A stretch of 64,000 bases of DNA, from NCBI GenBank assembly GCA_050331115.1, contig JBHJHD010000085.1, positions 12,339 to 76,338 on the forward strand, in the 5' to 3' direction. Position 1 is the stretch's first letter, and every line of letters begins with the position of its first letter. The notes beneath the pieces were generated by a model, which was given only the letters and a program-made list of their open reading frames with translations, had not been told where the DNA came from and did no database searches. Positions 32,542 to 41,505 of this stretch are shown in pieces. The DNA comes from JBCCAG01 sp050331115 (GTDB taxonomy: Bacteria > Cyanobacteriota > Cyanobacteriia > CAKZMO01). The translations under genes were made by a program, and so were the position numbers.

Positions 32542-33477
32542 CTACTTAACAAACTCACCCAGGTCAAGGCCCAGGGTTTCGCCAGCCTTGCGAATGCCGT
32601 CATAATCAGCATCGCTCATATCCGCAAACCCATCTGCCTTGAAGGGGCCAAGGACTGACTCATCTTCGAGGTTTAGGAACGCCGCACGGATGTCGTCTTT
32701 GAGCGCTGGATCCAAATCAGCCCGCATCGTCCAAGGATACTGAGGAATCGGCGCTGACTCTGCAATCACAACCACCTGCTCGGGGTCGATGATGCCTTCT
32801 TCGACAAGGGAGTCGAAAATGGGGCGGCTGAGTCCACCGGCCTGGGCGTTGCCGCTTTGGACCGCCAGCGCTACCGCGTCATGGGCACCCAAGAAAACCG
32901 CTTCGTAGCTCTCGCCAGACTTTAGCCCTTCTTCGGCCAGGGTCAGCTCTGGAAACAGTCGGCTAGAGGTCGATGCTGGGTCCCCGAAGGCCACCGTGGT
33001 CCCTTCGATATCCGCAAACTCGTCAACGCCTGCCTCTGCATTGCCGATAATGATGGAGGTGTAGGTGGTTGACCCTCCTTTGAGGCGGGCCGCGAAGGGT
33101 TCAATGTCGCTCTTGGTTCTTGCTAGGACGTAGGACAGGGGGCCAAAGTAGGCCAGATCCAGTCGTCCGTTGCTGGCTGCCTCGATCATCGAGGAGTAGT
33201 CCGTAGTCACCACCAGCTCAATGTCCTTATCCAGCGTCTCTTCCAGATAATTGGACAGGCCCTCGTTATCCTGGATAATCGTTGCCGAATTTTCGTCAGG
33301 AAGCAGCGCGACAACGAGCTTAGCTGGATTGGCTTCCGATGCCCCAGCGCTCGTTGAATCACCACTCGCTGAATCACCACTTGCTGAATCGGGGCTGCTG
33401 CACCCTGCCAGCGCAAAAGCGCCCACCAAAACAAACCCTGCAATTCCTTGCTTTAGACCCAGGCCAACCATAATCAT
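32542..33477 (-). CDS. ptxB: Phosphite-binding periplasmic lipoprotein
   Basis: A 311-residue PhnD-family binding protein. A signal peptide with lipobox (VGAFALAGC, Cys26) is followed by a Ser/Asp/Ala linker encoded by a 15-nt tandem repeat. The mature domain reads LVVALLPDENSATIIQDNEG, LDLAYFGPLSYVLA, TTYTSIIIGNAEAG, VAFGDPASTSSRLFP and FLGAHDAVALAVQSGNAQAG, which are the hallmarks of PhnD/PtxB proteins. Phosphite is inferred from the neighbouring ptxD. It is anchored to the membrane facing the periplasm. Confidence 0.88.
   Translation of the reverse strand: MIMVGLGLKQGIAGFVLVGAFALAGCSSPDSASGDSASGDSTSAGASEANPAKLVVALLPDENSATIIQDNEGLSNYLEETLDKDIELVVTTDYSSMIEAASNGRLDLAYFGPLSYVLARTKSDIEPFAARLKGGSTTYTSIIIGNAEAGVDEFADIEGTTVAFGDPASTSSRLFPELTLAEEGLKSGESYEAVFLGAHDAVALAVQSGNAQAGGLSRPIFDSLVEEGIIDPEQVVVIAESAPIPQYPWTMRADLDPALKDDIRAAFLNLEDESVLGPFKADGFADMSDADYDGIRKAGETLGLDLGEFVK
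33349..33393. repeat. 15-nt tandem repeat, three units, in ptxB linker
   Basis: Units resembling ACTCGCTGAATCACC occur three times with one to three changes each. They encode SGDSA-type steps right after the lipid-anchored cysteine. Confidence 0.8.
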
Positions 33478-33562
33478 TCACTCCTCAGTAGATATAAACG
33501 AGACAAAAACACGGACAAAACAAGCTCCAAACATCGCCCTGATGTTTGATCACATTGCGCGC

Positions 33563-34327
33563 TTACACCGCAGCCACAGCAGGCTGCCCTGAATAAATTT
33601 CTTCTAAGTCATGGTGCTGCAGCGCCGATGGGGGGCCGTCAAAGATAACGCGGCCCTGGGCCAGGCCAATGATGCGATCGCCATATTCTTGAGCGAAATC
33701 AACCTGATGCAGGCTCAGCAACGCGGCAATGCCGTCTGTCTTACAAATCCCTCGCAGTAAAGACAGCACGTTGTGAGCGCTGGCGGGATCGAGGCTGGCA
33801 ATGGGCTCATCGGCCAGCATGAGCTGGGGACGCTGTGCTAGGGCACGGGCAATACCCACCCGCTGCTTTTGTCCGCCGCTCAACGATTTGACTGGCGTTA
33901 AAGCTTTATCAATCAGTCCGACGCGCTCTAAGCAATCCAAGGCAATGCGCTGATCGCTATCGGGCAGGGGCAAAAGGCTCCTCCAGAAGGAATAATAGGC
34001 CAGCCGCCCCATGAGCACGTTTTGAAGTGCGGAATGGCGATCAATGAGCTGATGCTGTTGAAATATCATTCCTGTCCGCTTGCGGTGCGATCGCAAGACT
34101 TTGGCGTGAGACAGCTCGCCCAATCCCTCTACAAGGATGCGGCCTTGGGTAGGTCGATTCAGGTAGTTGATGGTTCGCAGCAGCGTTGACTTCCCTGCAC
34201 CAGAGGAGCCCAAGACCACCGCAAATTCTCCTCGATTTAACTGGAGCGATACAGAGTCCAATGCTGAAACCCCGTTCTGGTAGGTCACACCGACCTGGTC
34301 TAGGGTGACAATGGCAGACTGCTCCAT
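33563..34327 (-). CDS. ptxA: Phosphite ABC transporter ATP-binding protein
   Basis: A 254-residue PhnC-type ATPase. The Walker A is LGSSGAGKSTLLRTIN, the Q loop is in MIFQQHQLIDRHSAL, the signature is SLSGGQKQRVGIARAL, Walker B is LMLADEPIASLDP and the H loop is LLSLHQVDFA. The ATG at 34327 starts MEQSAIVTLDQVGV; an in-frame TTG at 34366 is possible but adds residues unlike the family. It is the first gene of ptxABCD, about 100 bases behind the Pho box, with an 85-base gap to ptxB. Confidence 0.88.
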   Translation of the reverse strand: MEQSAIVTLDQVGVTYQNGVSALDSVSLQLNRGEFAVVLGSSGAGKSTLLRTINYLNRPTQGRILVEGLGELSHAKVLRSHRKRTGMIFQQHQLIDRHSALQNVLMGRLAYYSFWRSLLPLPDSDQRIALDCLERVGLIDKALTPVKSLSGGQKQRVGIARALAQRPQLMLADEPIASLDPASAHNVLSLLRGICKTDGIAALLSLHQVDFAQEYGDRIIGLAQGRVIFDGPPSALQHHDLEEIYSGQPAVAAV

Positions 34328-34430
34328 AGGTTTATCGAAGGGTTGCTGATGGACGGATGATTTCAAGCAAAGACCTGATTGGTTTCACATAATCTTCACA
34401 ATATCATCCTCTCAGAGAAACGATTTTGGG

Positions 34431-34460
34431 GGGATAAGCCTAGGTTAAGTTTCGAGTAAG
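34431..34460 (-). promoter_or_regulatory. Pho box: three 8-bp repeats at 11-bp spacing, upstream of ptxA
   Basis: On the minus strand, CTTACTCG (34460-34453), CTTAACCT (34449-34442) and CTTATCCC (34438-34431) follow each other with exactly three bases between them. The cyanobacterial PhoB (SphR) box is a tandem of CTTAACCT-like octamers at 11-bp spacing; the middle unit is an exact match. It lies about 104 bases upstream of the ptxA ATG. Therefore ptxABCD is probably induced by phosphate starvation. Confidence 0.8.
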
Positions 34461-34564
34461 ATGCCAGTCACGGCGTGGATTGTTCACCGCTATGCTGACG
34501 GGGTGGGCGGCCCAATGCCGTCACTAGCTGCCCCTTTTATCACCAACGCTACTATTTAGATTCA

Positions 34565-34819
34565 ATGAGCCTCTTCCAAAAACCCCGTCCCACCGCTAAT
34601 CCCGAGAAGCTTCGGCAGCTCAAAACCTGGTTCTACAAAGCTTTGAAGCTACCGGACAATGTGCCCCTCTCCATTAGTCAGCTTCAGTGCCACGAGCCGG
34701 ATTGCCCCCCAATCGAAACGGCGATCGCGGTGATGAGTCAGCCGCCCCAGGCCTATAAAATTCATAAGGCTGTAGATACCATTACCCAGGCTGACGTAGA
34801 GCAGGCCGTGAATTCTTGA
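34565..34819 (+). CDS. Small conserved hypothetical protein
   Basis: An 84-residue protein. It reads KLRQLKTWFYKALKLPDNVP, then LSISQLQCHEPDCPPIETAI and a C-terminal YKIHKAVDTITQADVEQ. The CHEPDCPP cysteine pair could bind a metal. I recall similar short proteins in cyanobacteria and proteobacteria but no function. Its stop overlaps the TTG start of the following transporter gene by four bases, so they are co-translated. Confidence 0.7.
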   Translation: MSLFQKPRPTANPEKLRQLKTWFYKALKLPDNVPLSISQLQCHEPDCPPIETAIAVMSQPPQAYKIHKAVDTITQADVEQAVNS

Positions 34820-35784
34820 TTCCTCCCGAAGCTCAAAATCCGAAAGCGCCTGTATTCGGCTTTGTTTTTGTCCTACTTGGCGCAGCATGCTTCTGCATCC
34901 AAAACGTGGTTGTGCGTATCTTGTACAGTCAGCAGTCTATTTTGGGCTGGTTTGAAACCGGGGGATTTGTGCCGCCCACCCTGCAAACCTCGCTGCTGCT
35001 GCTCGTACTGCGGACGGTGTGGGTCGTGCCGCTGATGAGTGCGTTAATCCCCACCTTCTACCCGCGCCTCTGGCCAGATCTACGCCAGCTTGCCCAGCCG
35101 CCCCAGCGCCCTACCCTGAAGCTTGCCTTACTAGGCGGGGTGCTGATGTTTACCTACCTGGTGCTGCTCTATCTGTCTATTGGTCTTATCCCGACAGCTG
35201 TGGCGCTGACTCTATTCTTCACCTTTCCGGTGTTTACCGCGATTTTTGCCTGGATGTGGTTTGGCGACCGGCCTTCACTGCTGCGGTGGCTAATTATGGC
35301 GGCGATTTTGGGCGGCAGCACGCTGACACTACCGCAGGACAGCTTGACGGTGACCTCTGACACTGGCCTAGGCGTGGTGCTGGGGATTTTGTCCGGCGTG
35401 GCCTACGCGCTGTATACCGTCACGGCGCAGAAAAGCTTTGCCAAGGTGCACCCCATCCCCTTTACCTGGATGAGCTTCACGGTGACCTGCGCGCTGTCGG
35501 GGCTGCTCCTGATGGTATGGCCACTGGCAAATTGGCGTCTGGACTGGTGGGCGCTGGGGTTGGGTAGCCTGCTGTCGGCGATCGCGACCGCAATGGGGCA
35601 TATATTGAATAATCTGGGCATCCAGAAAATTGGCGCGATTACAGCGTCGATGATTGGGGCGATGAATCCGGTGCTGACAACGCTGCTGGCCTGGGGGCTA
35701 ATTCAGGAGGCGCTGACTCCGGTGCAGGGGGTGGGGGTGCTGGTGGTAACGGTGAGCGTAGTGCTGCTGGCGTGGAGTCGTTAG
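34816..35784 (+). CDS. DMT family transporter (EamA)
   Basis: A 322-residue membrane protein with ten hydrophobic helices in two EamA halves (first half to about residue 165, second from about 180). Landmarks are LGAACFCIQNVVVRIL, LTLFFTFPVFTAIFAWMWFG and a second AMGHILNNLGIQKIGAITAS. Members export metabolites or amino acids. The start is TTG 34816, overlapping the preceding gene; no good ATG lies near. It converges with the MFS gene; a weak hairpin is between them. Confidence 0.85.
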   Translation: MIPPEAQNPKAPVFGFVFVLLGAACFCIQNVVVRILYSQQSILGWFETGGFVPPTLQTSLLLLVLRTVWVVPLMSALIPTFYPRLWPDLRQLAQPPQRPTLKLALLGGVLMFTYLVLLYLSIGLIPTAVALTLFFTFPVFTAIFAWMWFGDRPSLLRWLIMAAILGGSTLTLPQDSLTVTSDTGLGVVLGILSGVAYALYTVTAQKSFAKVHPIPFTWMSFTVTCALSGLLLMVWPLANWRLDWWALGLGSLLSAIATAMGHILNNLGIQKIGAITASMIGAMNPVLTTLLAWGLIQEALTPVQGVGVLVVTVSVVLLAWSR

Positions 35785-35833
35785 CCCCTCCGCCTCCGGC
35801 ACCTTCCCTTAGCAAGGGGAGGACGGCGCGATG

Positions 35834-37105
35834 TCATCTGGGCCGCGTTTGAGTAGATTTTAGAGGCGTGGGGTGAGCGCCGCTTAACTCGGGTGCCGAT
35901 AGCTGAGTTCGCTTCAACCACAGCACCGCCAGGAGAGACACCAACACCAACGGCCAGCTTAGATGATTGAGCATCGCCCAATCGAAGCGGTAGAATACGC
36001 GCCCCGAGAGTAACGTTACCAAAGCCACAAAGCTAAACACCAGAAAGTCATGGGCAGCCTGGGCTTTACCTTTTTCGGTTGGGGTATGGGTTTCGGTCAG
36101 GAGAGTAGTAGACCCCACGTACATAAAATTCCAGCCGAGACCCAGCAGCAGCAGCGCGATCGCAAAGTGTCCAAAACTCACGCCCGCCAAATTCACCCCC
36201 ACACAGCCTAGGGTGAGCAACGCGCCCGCTTGAATAATCGTCAGCATCCCCAGTCGCTGAATCAGCCAGCCTGTCACAAAGGAGGGGCCAAACATGCCCA
36301 GCACGTGCCACTGAATCACTGCTGCCGTCTGGCCAAAAGAGTGCTGCTCCGCCGTCATCGCTAGGGGCGTCGCGGTCATCACAAACACCATCACGCCATA
36401 GCTAATCGTGCTGCCCAGGGTCGCCACCAGAAATTTAGGCTGGCCCATAATTTGCAGCAGCGATCGCGTCGCTGGGGCGGCGGGGTCAATTGCCGGGGAC
36501 GGAATTTTTAGCCCGAGCAGCAGGGCGCTGGCCAGAACCTGCAGGCCCAGCACCGCTATCAAAGCCCCGATATAAAGCTCGTTGTCGAACCACCCTTGCG
36601 ACCCAGTAGCCAGCCAAGGGCCAAGAATCGCCGCAACGATGCCCCCCGCAATCACCCAGGAAATGGCCTGGGAGCGGAAGGCCTCCGTTGCCACATCTGC
36701 AGCAGCGAAGCGGTAGTAGCCGACAAAGCTATTGGATATCCCCAAGAGCCCCATGGACAGCGTGAATAGCCAAAAGTGGGCGATGGCTAAGCTATAGATG
36801 GCGACTCCCGCCCCCATCGTCCCCACAAGGGTACCCACCAGAAAGCCTCCGCGTCGCCCCACGCGCTGCATCAGCAGCGAGGCAGGAATGGTGGCCATCA
36901 TAGTAGCGATTTGGCGCACGGCTAAGGGAAGGGTAGCCAGGGCTTTGTCTGCCGCCAGGGCGTAGCCAATCAGGGCGGCGGTGGTGATGAGTACCGTATT
37001 GGTGGTCATTGCTAGGGCCTGACAGAGGGCCAGCAGGGTCACCTGAAATTTTGCGGTGGGCATAGCGGGAAGGCTCAAAGTGGGATCTGAGCCTATCACG
37101 GCCAT
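35834..37105 (-). CDS. MFS transporter
   Basis: A major facilitator protein of about 423 residues with 12 hydrophobic helices. The loop between helices 2 and 3 reads LMQRVGRRGGFLVGTLVG, a form of the GxxxDRxGRR motif. A second half has FVTGWLIQRLGMLTIIQAG. There is a Ser/Pro/Thr-rich tail. I prefer ATG 37105; further ATGs are possible (37063). The substrate is unknown; the fold resembles general efflux or sugar permeases. Confidence 0.85.
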   Translation of the reverse strand: MAVIGSDPTLSLPAMPTAKFQVTLLALCQALAMTTNTVLITTAALIGYALAADKALATLPLAVRQIATMMATIPASLLMQRVGRRGGFLVGTLVGTMGAGVAIYSLAIAHFWLFTLSMGLLGISNSFVGYYRFAAADVATEAFRSQAISWVIAGGIVAAILGPWLATGSQGWFDNELYIGALIAVLGLQVLASALLLGLKIPSPAIDPAAPATRSLLQIMGQPKFLVATLGSTISYGVMVFVMTATPLAMTAEQHSFGQTAAVIQWHVLGMFGPSFVTGWLIQRLGMLTIIQAGALLTLGCVGVNLAGVSFGHFAIALLLLGLGWNFMYVGSTTLLTETHTPTEKGKAQAAHDFLVFSFVALVTLLSGRVFYRFDWAMLNHLSWPLVLVSLLAVLWLKRTQLSAPELSGAHPTPLKSTQTRPR

Positions 37106-37150
37106 TGGGCACTGACTATGCAAGGGGTAAATGCTAACTATCAATATCGT

Positions 37151-38605
37151 TCAGGTGAGCGGCAAAAACAGCTTTTCGAGCTGTTTCTGAACCCAGGCCA
37201 CCGGATTGTTGTCGTATTCGTTGTTGATCAACCCCAGTTTTTTGAGGTGGCGCTCTTGCTGGGTCAGCTCCGCCTCGTGGCGGCCCATCTCCTGCACAAT
37301 CAGGCCATACAAACGGGGTTGGCTTTGCAGGATTCGCTTGAAGCCCTGAGGGCTAACGGCAAAGACCGTCGTGTCTTCGAGGGCCTTGACCGTGACCGTG
37401 CGAGGCACCCCCAACATCAGCGAAAACTCGCCAACAAACTGGCTTGAACTTAGGACCGTTGACTTTTCCACTCCGTCTAGCGTGTAGCCGACTGACCCAC
37501 AGAGAATGATGTAGAATGCGTCGCCCGGGTCCCCAGCTTGGTAGAGAATTTCACCGGCCTCTAGACGACGGCGGTGCCCCACTTCCACCAGTTTCCTCAA
37601 CTCCACAACGCTGCAGTCGGCAAAGTAGGGAACGCTGCGCAGCAGGTCTCGCACCGCCACGGGTTTGGGGTAGTTTTCTCCCGAAGTAGGCATCGCGCGG
37701 TGCACCTGGGCGTGCCTTTCGTAGTCCTCAATGGAAGACTGTACCACTACGTTGGGGTTGCGGTGCCACAGGTCATAGCAAGGAGACGCTAGGCGAATAT
37801 TGTGCTGTTTTAAGTTGAGGTCGATGATAAAGCGCAGAGAACTCTCGGTTTTATGCTTTAGGTCGACGCGATCGACCCATACCCACAGAATGAAGTCCAG
37901 GGAATTCTCGCCAAAGCCGGTGAAATAGACTTCAGGCGGATACTCGTAGGAAACCGTCTCTTCTAGATAAGCGGAATCCAGTAAGGCTTCGATCACGATC
38001 ACCGGGTCGCTTTCATGGGCCACATTCACAGACACAGGCACCCAACCTTTCGTATTGTCGTAGGTCCAGTTGATCACCTGGCTTCCCACTAAGCTGCTGT
38101 TGGGAATCACGATATGCTTTTGGGTGATGGTGCGGATCACCGTCGATCGCAAAGAAATCTCGATGATGTAGCCCGTCAGGCCCTCCCACTCGATGAAGTC
38201 ACCGACTTTGAGCTTTTGCTCCACCAGCATGGCAATACCGCTGGTAAAGTTTCGCGTCAAATCCTGCAGGCCAAAGCCAATGCCGATGCCCAAGCTGCCC
38301 GCCAAAACCGCCACCGATGCCAAATTCACGCCAAGCGCCTGCAGCATAATCACGGCCAGCATTGCCCCTAGTCCATAGCCCAAAACCGTAGCAATCGACT
38401 CCCGGGCACCTTGCCTCAATCCGAAACGGAGCAAAATTTGATTCGCCAGAATCTTTTTCAGACCGAAGGAAAACAGCAGCGCCACCAGCAGCGCCAAAGC
38501 AAACTGAGCGATCGCCCTCAAGGTCAGCTCAGAGGTGCCAATACTGAGAAACGGGGCGTTGAAAATGCCTTCGAACGCCTTGAAGGCAGCAAGAAATCTG
38601 AACAT
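37151..38605 (-). CDS. Mechanosensitive channel (MscS) with cyclic-nucleotide-binding domain
   Basis: A 484-residue protein. Two to three N-terminal helices, then the MscS pore helix and beta domain (LGIGIGFGLQDLTRNFTSGI, EWEGLTGYIIEISLRSTVI, IVIPNSSLVGSQVINW). The C-terminal half (about 315-440) is a cNMP-binding domain of CAP fold (VPYFADCSVVELRKLVEVGH, EILYQAGDPGDAFYIILCGS, VGEFSLMLGVPRTVTV). MscS channels relieve turgor; the added domain suggests gating by a cyclic nucleotide. Related cyanobacterial proteins are known. Confidence 0.93.
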   Translation of the reverse strand: MFRFLAAFKAFEGIFNAPFLSIGTSELTLRAIAQFALALLVALLFSFGLKKILANQILLRFGLRQGARESIATVLGYGLGAMLAVIMLQALGVNLASVAVLAGSLGIGIGFGLQDLTRNFTSGIAMLVEQKLKVGDFIEWEGLTGYIIEISLRSTVIRTITQKHIVIPNSSLVGSQVINWTYDNTKGWVPVSVNVAHESDPVIVIEALLDSAYLEETVSYEYPPEVYFTGFGENSLDFILWVWVDRVDLKHKTESSLRFIIDLNLKQHNIRLASPCYDLWHRNPNVVVQSSIEDYERHAQVHRAMPTSGENYPKPVAVRDLLRSVPYFADCSVVELRKLVEVGHRRRLEAGEILYQAGDPGDAFYIILCGSVGYTLDGVEKSTVLSSSQFVGEFSLMLGVPRTVTVKALEDTTVFAVSPQGFKRILQSQPRLYGLIVQEMGRHEAELTQQERHLKKLGLINNEYDNNPVAWVQKQLEKLFLPLT

Positions 38606-38918
38606 CGAAACTGAGAAAAGGCTATACCCCGAGGATATTTTCCACGCAATCTGCGCAGAAAGTGCATTCTCAGGTGCAAATTCGAGCCGCTAGGGAGTGC
38701 GGCGGCAGAGCTCTATCGCAGTTGGGTCGCAGTTGGGCCGCAGCTCAAGCATGGGCCCATTCTTTCAAACCCTGTCAAATATGCTCAACCTATCACACGC
38801 TATTGACAAAGTGTGCGTCCGCCAAATGGTTCGCCGCAAACTTTTTAGCGTTCACGCGATCGCTAAGGTTGAAGACGCTCAACCCTACAGCGTGAATACG
38901 CTCAACACCAACAACGTG

Positions 38919-39881
38919 ATGACTATGGCGACTGCAGTTCCAGTGACGGTGCTGACCGGCTACCTCGGCGCAGGTAAAACCACCCTGCTCAACCGCATCT
39001 TGACCCACGAGCACGGCAAAAAGGTGGCGGTGATCGTCAACGAATTTGGCGAAGTGGGCATCGACAACCAGCTCGTTATTGACGCCGACGAAGAGATTTT
39101 TGAGATGAACAACGGCTGCATCTGCTGCACCGTGCGAGGCGACCTGATTCGCATCATTGGCAACCTGATGCAGCGGCGCGACCAGTTCGACCATCTGGTG
39201 ATTGAGACTACGGGACTGGCCGACCCCGCCCCCGTCATCCAGACCTTCTTCGTCGACGAAGACATCCAGTCCCAGCTGGCCCTCGACGCCGTGATCACCA
39301 TCGTGGACGCCAAGCACATCCACCAGCACTGGGACAGCGACGAAGCCCAGGAGCAGATCGCCTTTGCCGACGTGATTTTGCTCAACAAGATCGATTTAGT
39401 CTCTGAAGAAGAGCTGGCTGAGCTAGAGCGGCGCATCTTGGATATGAACGCCATGGTCAAAATCTACCGCACCCAAAACTCCAAGCTGCCCATCGAAACT
39501 ATCTTGGGGGTCAAGGCGTTTGACCTGGACCGAGCGCTGGAGGTGGACCCCGAATTCCTCAACGAGGACGCCCACGAGCACGACGAGTCGGTCTATTCCT
39601 TCGCCATTGTGGAGGAGCAGCCCCTGGACGGCGACAAGCTGAGCAGCTGGGTGAGCACCCTACTGGAGACCAAAGGCCCGGATATCTTCCGCACCAAGGG
39701 CATCCTCAACCTCGCCGGCGAGCCCAACCGCTACGTGTTCCAGGGGGTGCACATGATTTTCGATGGCCGCAGCGATCGCCCCTGGAGGCCCGACGAGGCC
39801 CGCCGCAGCGAGATGGTGTTCATTGGCCGCAACCTAGACGAGGCCGAGCTGCGCAGCGGGTTCCGCACCTGTCTGGCGTGA
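38919..39881 (+). CDS. CobW/COG0523 family G3E GTPase
   Basis: A 320-residue metallochaperone-type GTPase. The P loop is LTGYLGAGKTTLLNRIL, the metal motif is CICCTVRGDL, Walker B is IETTGLADPAPV and the G4 is LLNKIDL. The C-terminal CobW_C domain starts near residue 215 (VYSFAIVEEQPLDG) and ends with MVFIGRNLDEAELRSGF. I start at ATG 38919; the upstream open frame to 38697 is unlike the family. Its stop overlaps the GTG of a WD40 gene by four bases, a pairing I know from other cyanobacteria. The metal (Zn, Co or Ni) is not determined. Confidence 0.92.
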   Translation: MTMATAVPVTVLTGYLGAGKTTLLNRILTHEHGKKVAVIVNEFGEVGIDNQLVIDADEEIFEMNNGCICCTVRGDLIRIIGNLMQRRDQFDHLVIETTGLADPAPVIQTFFVDEDIQSQLALDAVITIVDAKHIHQHWDSDEAQEQIAFADVILLNKIDLVSEEELAELERRILDMNAMVKIYRTQNSKLPIETILGVKAFDLDRALEVDPEFLNEDAHEHDESVYSFAIVEEQPLDGDKLSSWVSTLLETKGPDIFRTKGILNLAGEPNRYVFQGVHMIFDGRSDRPWRPDEARRSEMVFIGRNLDEAELRSGFRTCLA

Positions 39882-40942
39882 GGGCCACGCTGAACCTCAC
39901 CCAGCGCTGGCGCGATCGCCTGAGCGACTACGTGACGGCGATCGCCTGGTCCACCGATGGGGTTTGGCTCGCTGCCGCGTCTTCGGCTGGGGAGGTGCTG
40001 CTGTTTGACCGGGCTCAGGATATCGCCCAGAATCGCGTCGTCCTGAAGGCGGCAGATGGCAAAGCGGTAAATACTTTAGGCTTCTCTGCTGACGGACAGT
40101 ATCTAGCCGCGGCTGGGCAGAGCGGCACGTTGACGATTTGGGCGCTCCAGCCGAACTATCCCATCGCGTTCAGCCAGTCCCATCCCGGCGTCTGGATCGA
40201 TCAACTGGCTTGGCATCCCAGCCAAACCTATCAGGCCTACGGGGCTGGACCTCAAGTCAAAATTTGGGATGGGACTAATACAGCTGCAGACCTGGACTTT
40301 CAGTCCTCTTCCGTCCTGCACCTAGCCTGGCACCCCCGAGGTCACTGGCTTACCGCCAGTGGACATGGAGGCATGAAGGTTTGGAATGCAGCTGACTGGG
40401 CGGTAAACCATAAAACAGTTGCCGTACCGGGAGCTAGCCTCTACGCCGCTTGGTCTGCGGATGGCCGCTACCTGGCGTCGGGCAACTTAGACCGCACGTT
40501 GACGGTAGTGGAGTGGGATAGCCCACCGCCCTGGCTAATGCAGGGCTTTCCCGGCAAGGTGCGGCAGGTAGCTTGGTCTGAGGCGGTGGGGAAATCGGGA
40601 GACCCGCTGCTGGCGGCGGCCTGCGCTGAAGGGGTTACGCTGTGGCGACGCAGCGATGGCGGCAAGCGAGACTGGCGATCGCAGGTTCTGCAGCACCACA
40701 CCGGCCGAGTAAACGCGATCGCCTTTCAGCCCAAAAGCCTGCGGCTGGCCTCAGCGGGGGAAGACGGCTCCATTTGCCTCTGGGAGATGAAGAAAACGCC
40801 GTCTAAAGTCCTCAAGTTTCCGGAAGGCGGGTGCTCGGCTCTGGCTTGGCACCCCAGTGAAGAGCTGCTGGCGATCGCTGGAACTGCTGGTGAGTTTGGA
40901 GTCTGGGCACTGAAGGGAATAGAGTCAAAGGGATTTGGGTAG
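39878..40942 (+). CDS. WD40 repeat protein
   Basis: A 354-residue beta-propeller with about seven blades. Recurring patterns are DYVTAIAWSTDGVWLAAAS, AVNTLGFSADGQYLAAAGQS, VLHLAWHPRGHWLTASGH and GRVNAIAFQPKSLRLASAGE. It starts with GTG overlapping the CobW-type gene by four bases, so they are likely translated together and may work together in metal handling. No enzyme domain is seen. Confidence 0.88.
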   Translation: MRATLNLTQRWRDRLSDYVTAIAWSTDGVWLAAASSAGEVLLFDRAQDIAQNRVVLKAADGKAVNTLGFSADGQYLAAAGQSGTLTIWALQPNYPIAFSQSHPGVWIDQLAWHPSQTYQAYGAGPQVKIWDGTNTAADLDFQSSSVLHLAWHPRGHWLTASGHGGMKVWNAADWAVNHKTVAVPGASLYAAWSADGRYLASGNLDRTLTVVEWDSPPPWLMQGFPGKVRQVAWSEAVGKSGDPLLAAACAEGVTLWRRSDGGKRDWRSQVLQHHTGRVNAIAFQPKSLRLASAGEDGSICLWEMKKTPSKVLKFPEGGCSALAWHPSEELLAIAGTAGEFGVWALKGIESKGFG

Positions 40943-40999
40943 CCGCTGTATCGTCAGGGTGCGGCCCGGCTTATATCGCGCTGGCCCTGTGGCTTAGGC

Positions 41000-41494
41000 C
41001 TAAACCTGCGACGGCAGCGCGGCCATTTCAGGGGCGCGAGCCTCCAAAAGACGCGAAATATTCAGAAAAAAAATCGTTTTGTTCTCTTCCCCATCGGCAA
41101 GCACCACCGTGTGGCTCATTAGCTCTAGGAATCCGGATAAAGCCCCCGCCGACCGCGGCAGCGATCGCAGCAAATTTGGCGATAGCTCAATTAAGTCGGG
41201 TAAGCCATCTGTCCAAATGCCAAACGGCTCCCCTTGGGGGGGTTGAACAATGATGAGAAAGGGCGGCGGCGGAGCGGGCGCGGGGGTCAACCACTGATAT
41301 AAATTGATGACTCGAATCACATGGCGACCGATTTGAAGCAGACCCATGCGATTGAGCTTGTCGTCACCTCCTTCAAGGTCATGGCGCAAAACGCGCAGAA
41401 CGCTTTCCATCGGCAAAGCGACATAGTAGTCTGACAGGGGAAACGTAATAAACTTCTGCCGCTCTAAATCTCGATTCAATGATGTCTTTGCCAT
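41000..41494 (-). CDS. CheW-like chemotaxis coupling protein (second copy, end of operon)
   Basis: A 164-residue CheW-domain protein: KFITFPLSDYYVALPMESVL, MGLLQIGRHVIRVINLYQWL, EPFGIWTDGLPDLIEL and TIFFLNISRLLEA. ATG 41494 is used because GAGGAA is placed seven bases upstream; it lies 12 bases past the CheA stop. In Pix-type operons one CheW (PixI) precedes the receptor gene; here an additional one ends the operon. Confidence 0.85.
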   Translation of the reverse strand: MAKTSLNRDLERQKFITFPLSDYYVALPMESVLRVLRHDLEGGDDKLNRMGLLQIGRHVIRVINLYQWLTPAPAPPPPFLIIVQPPQGEPFGIWTDGLPDLIELSPNLLRSLPRSAGALSGFLELMSHTVVLADGEENKTIFFLNISRLLEARAPEMAALPSQV

Positions 41495-41505
41495 AGCTTG
41501 ATTCC

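Noticed and set aside
35802..35822. Hairpin CCTTCCCTT/AAGGGGAGG between two convergent genes
   Set aside because: The stem is short with a wobble and no T tract follows on either strand.
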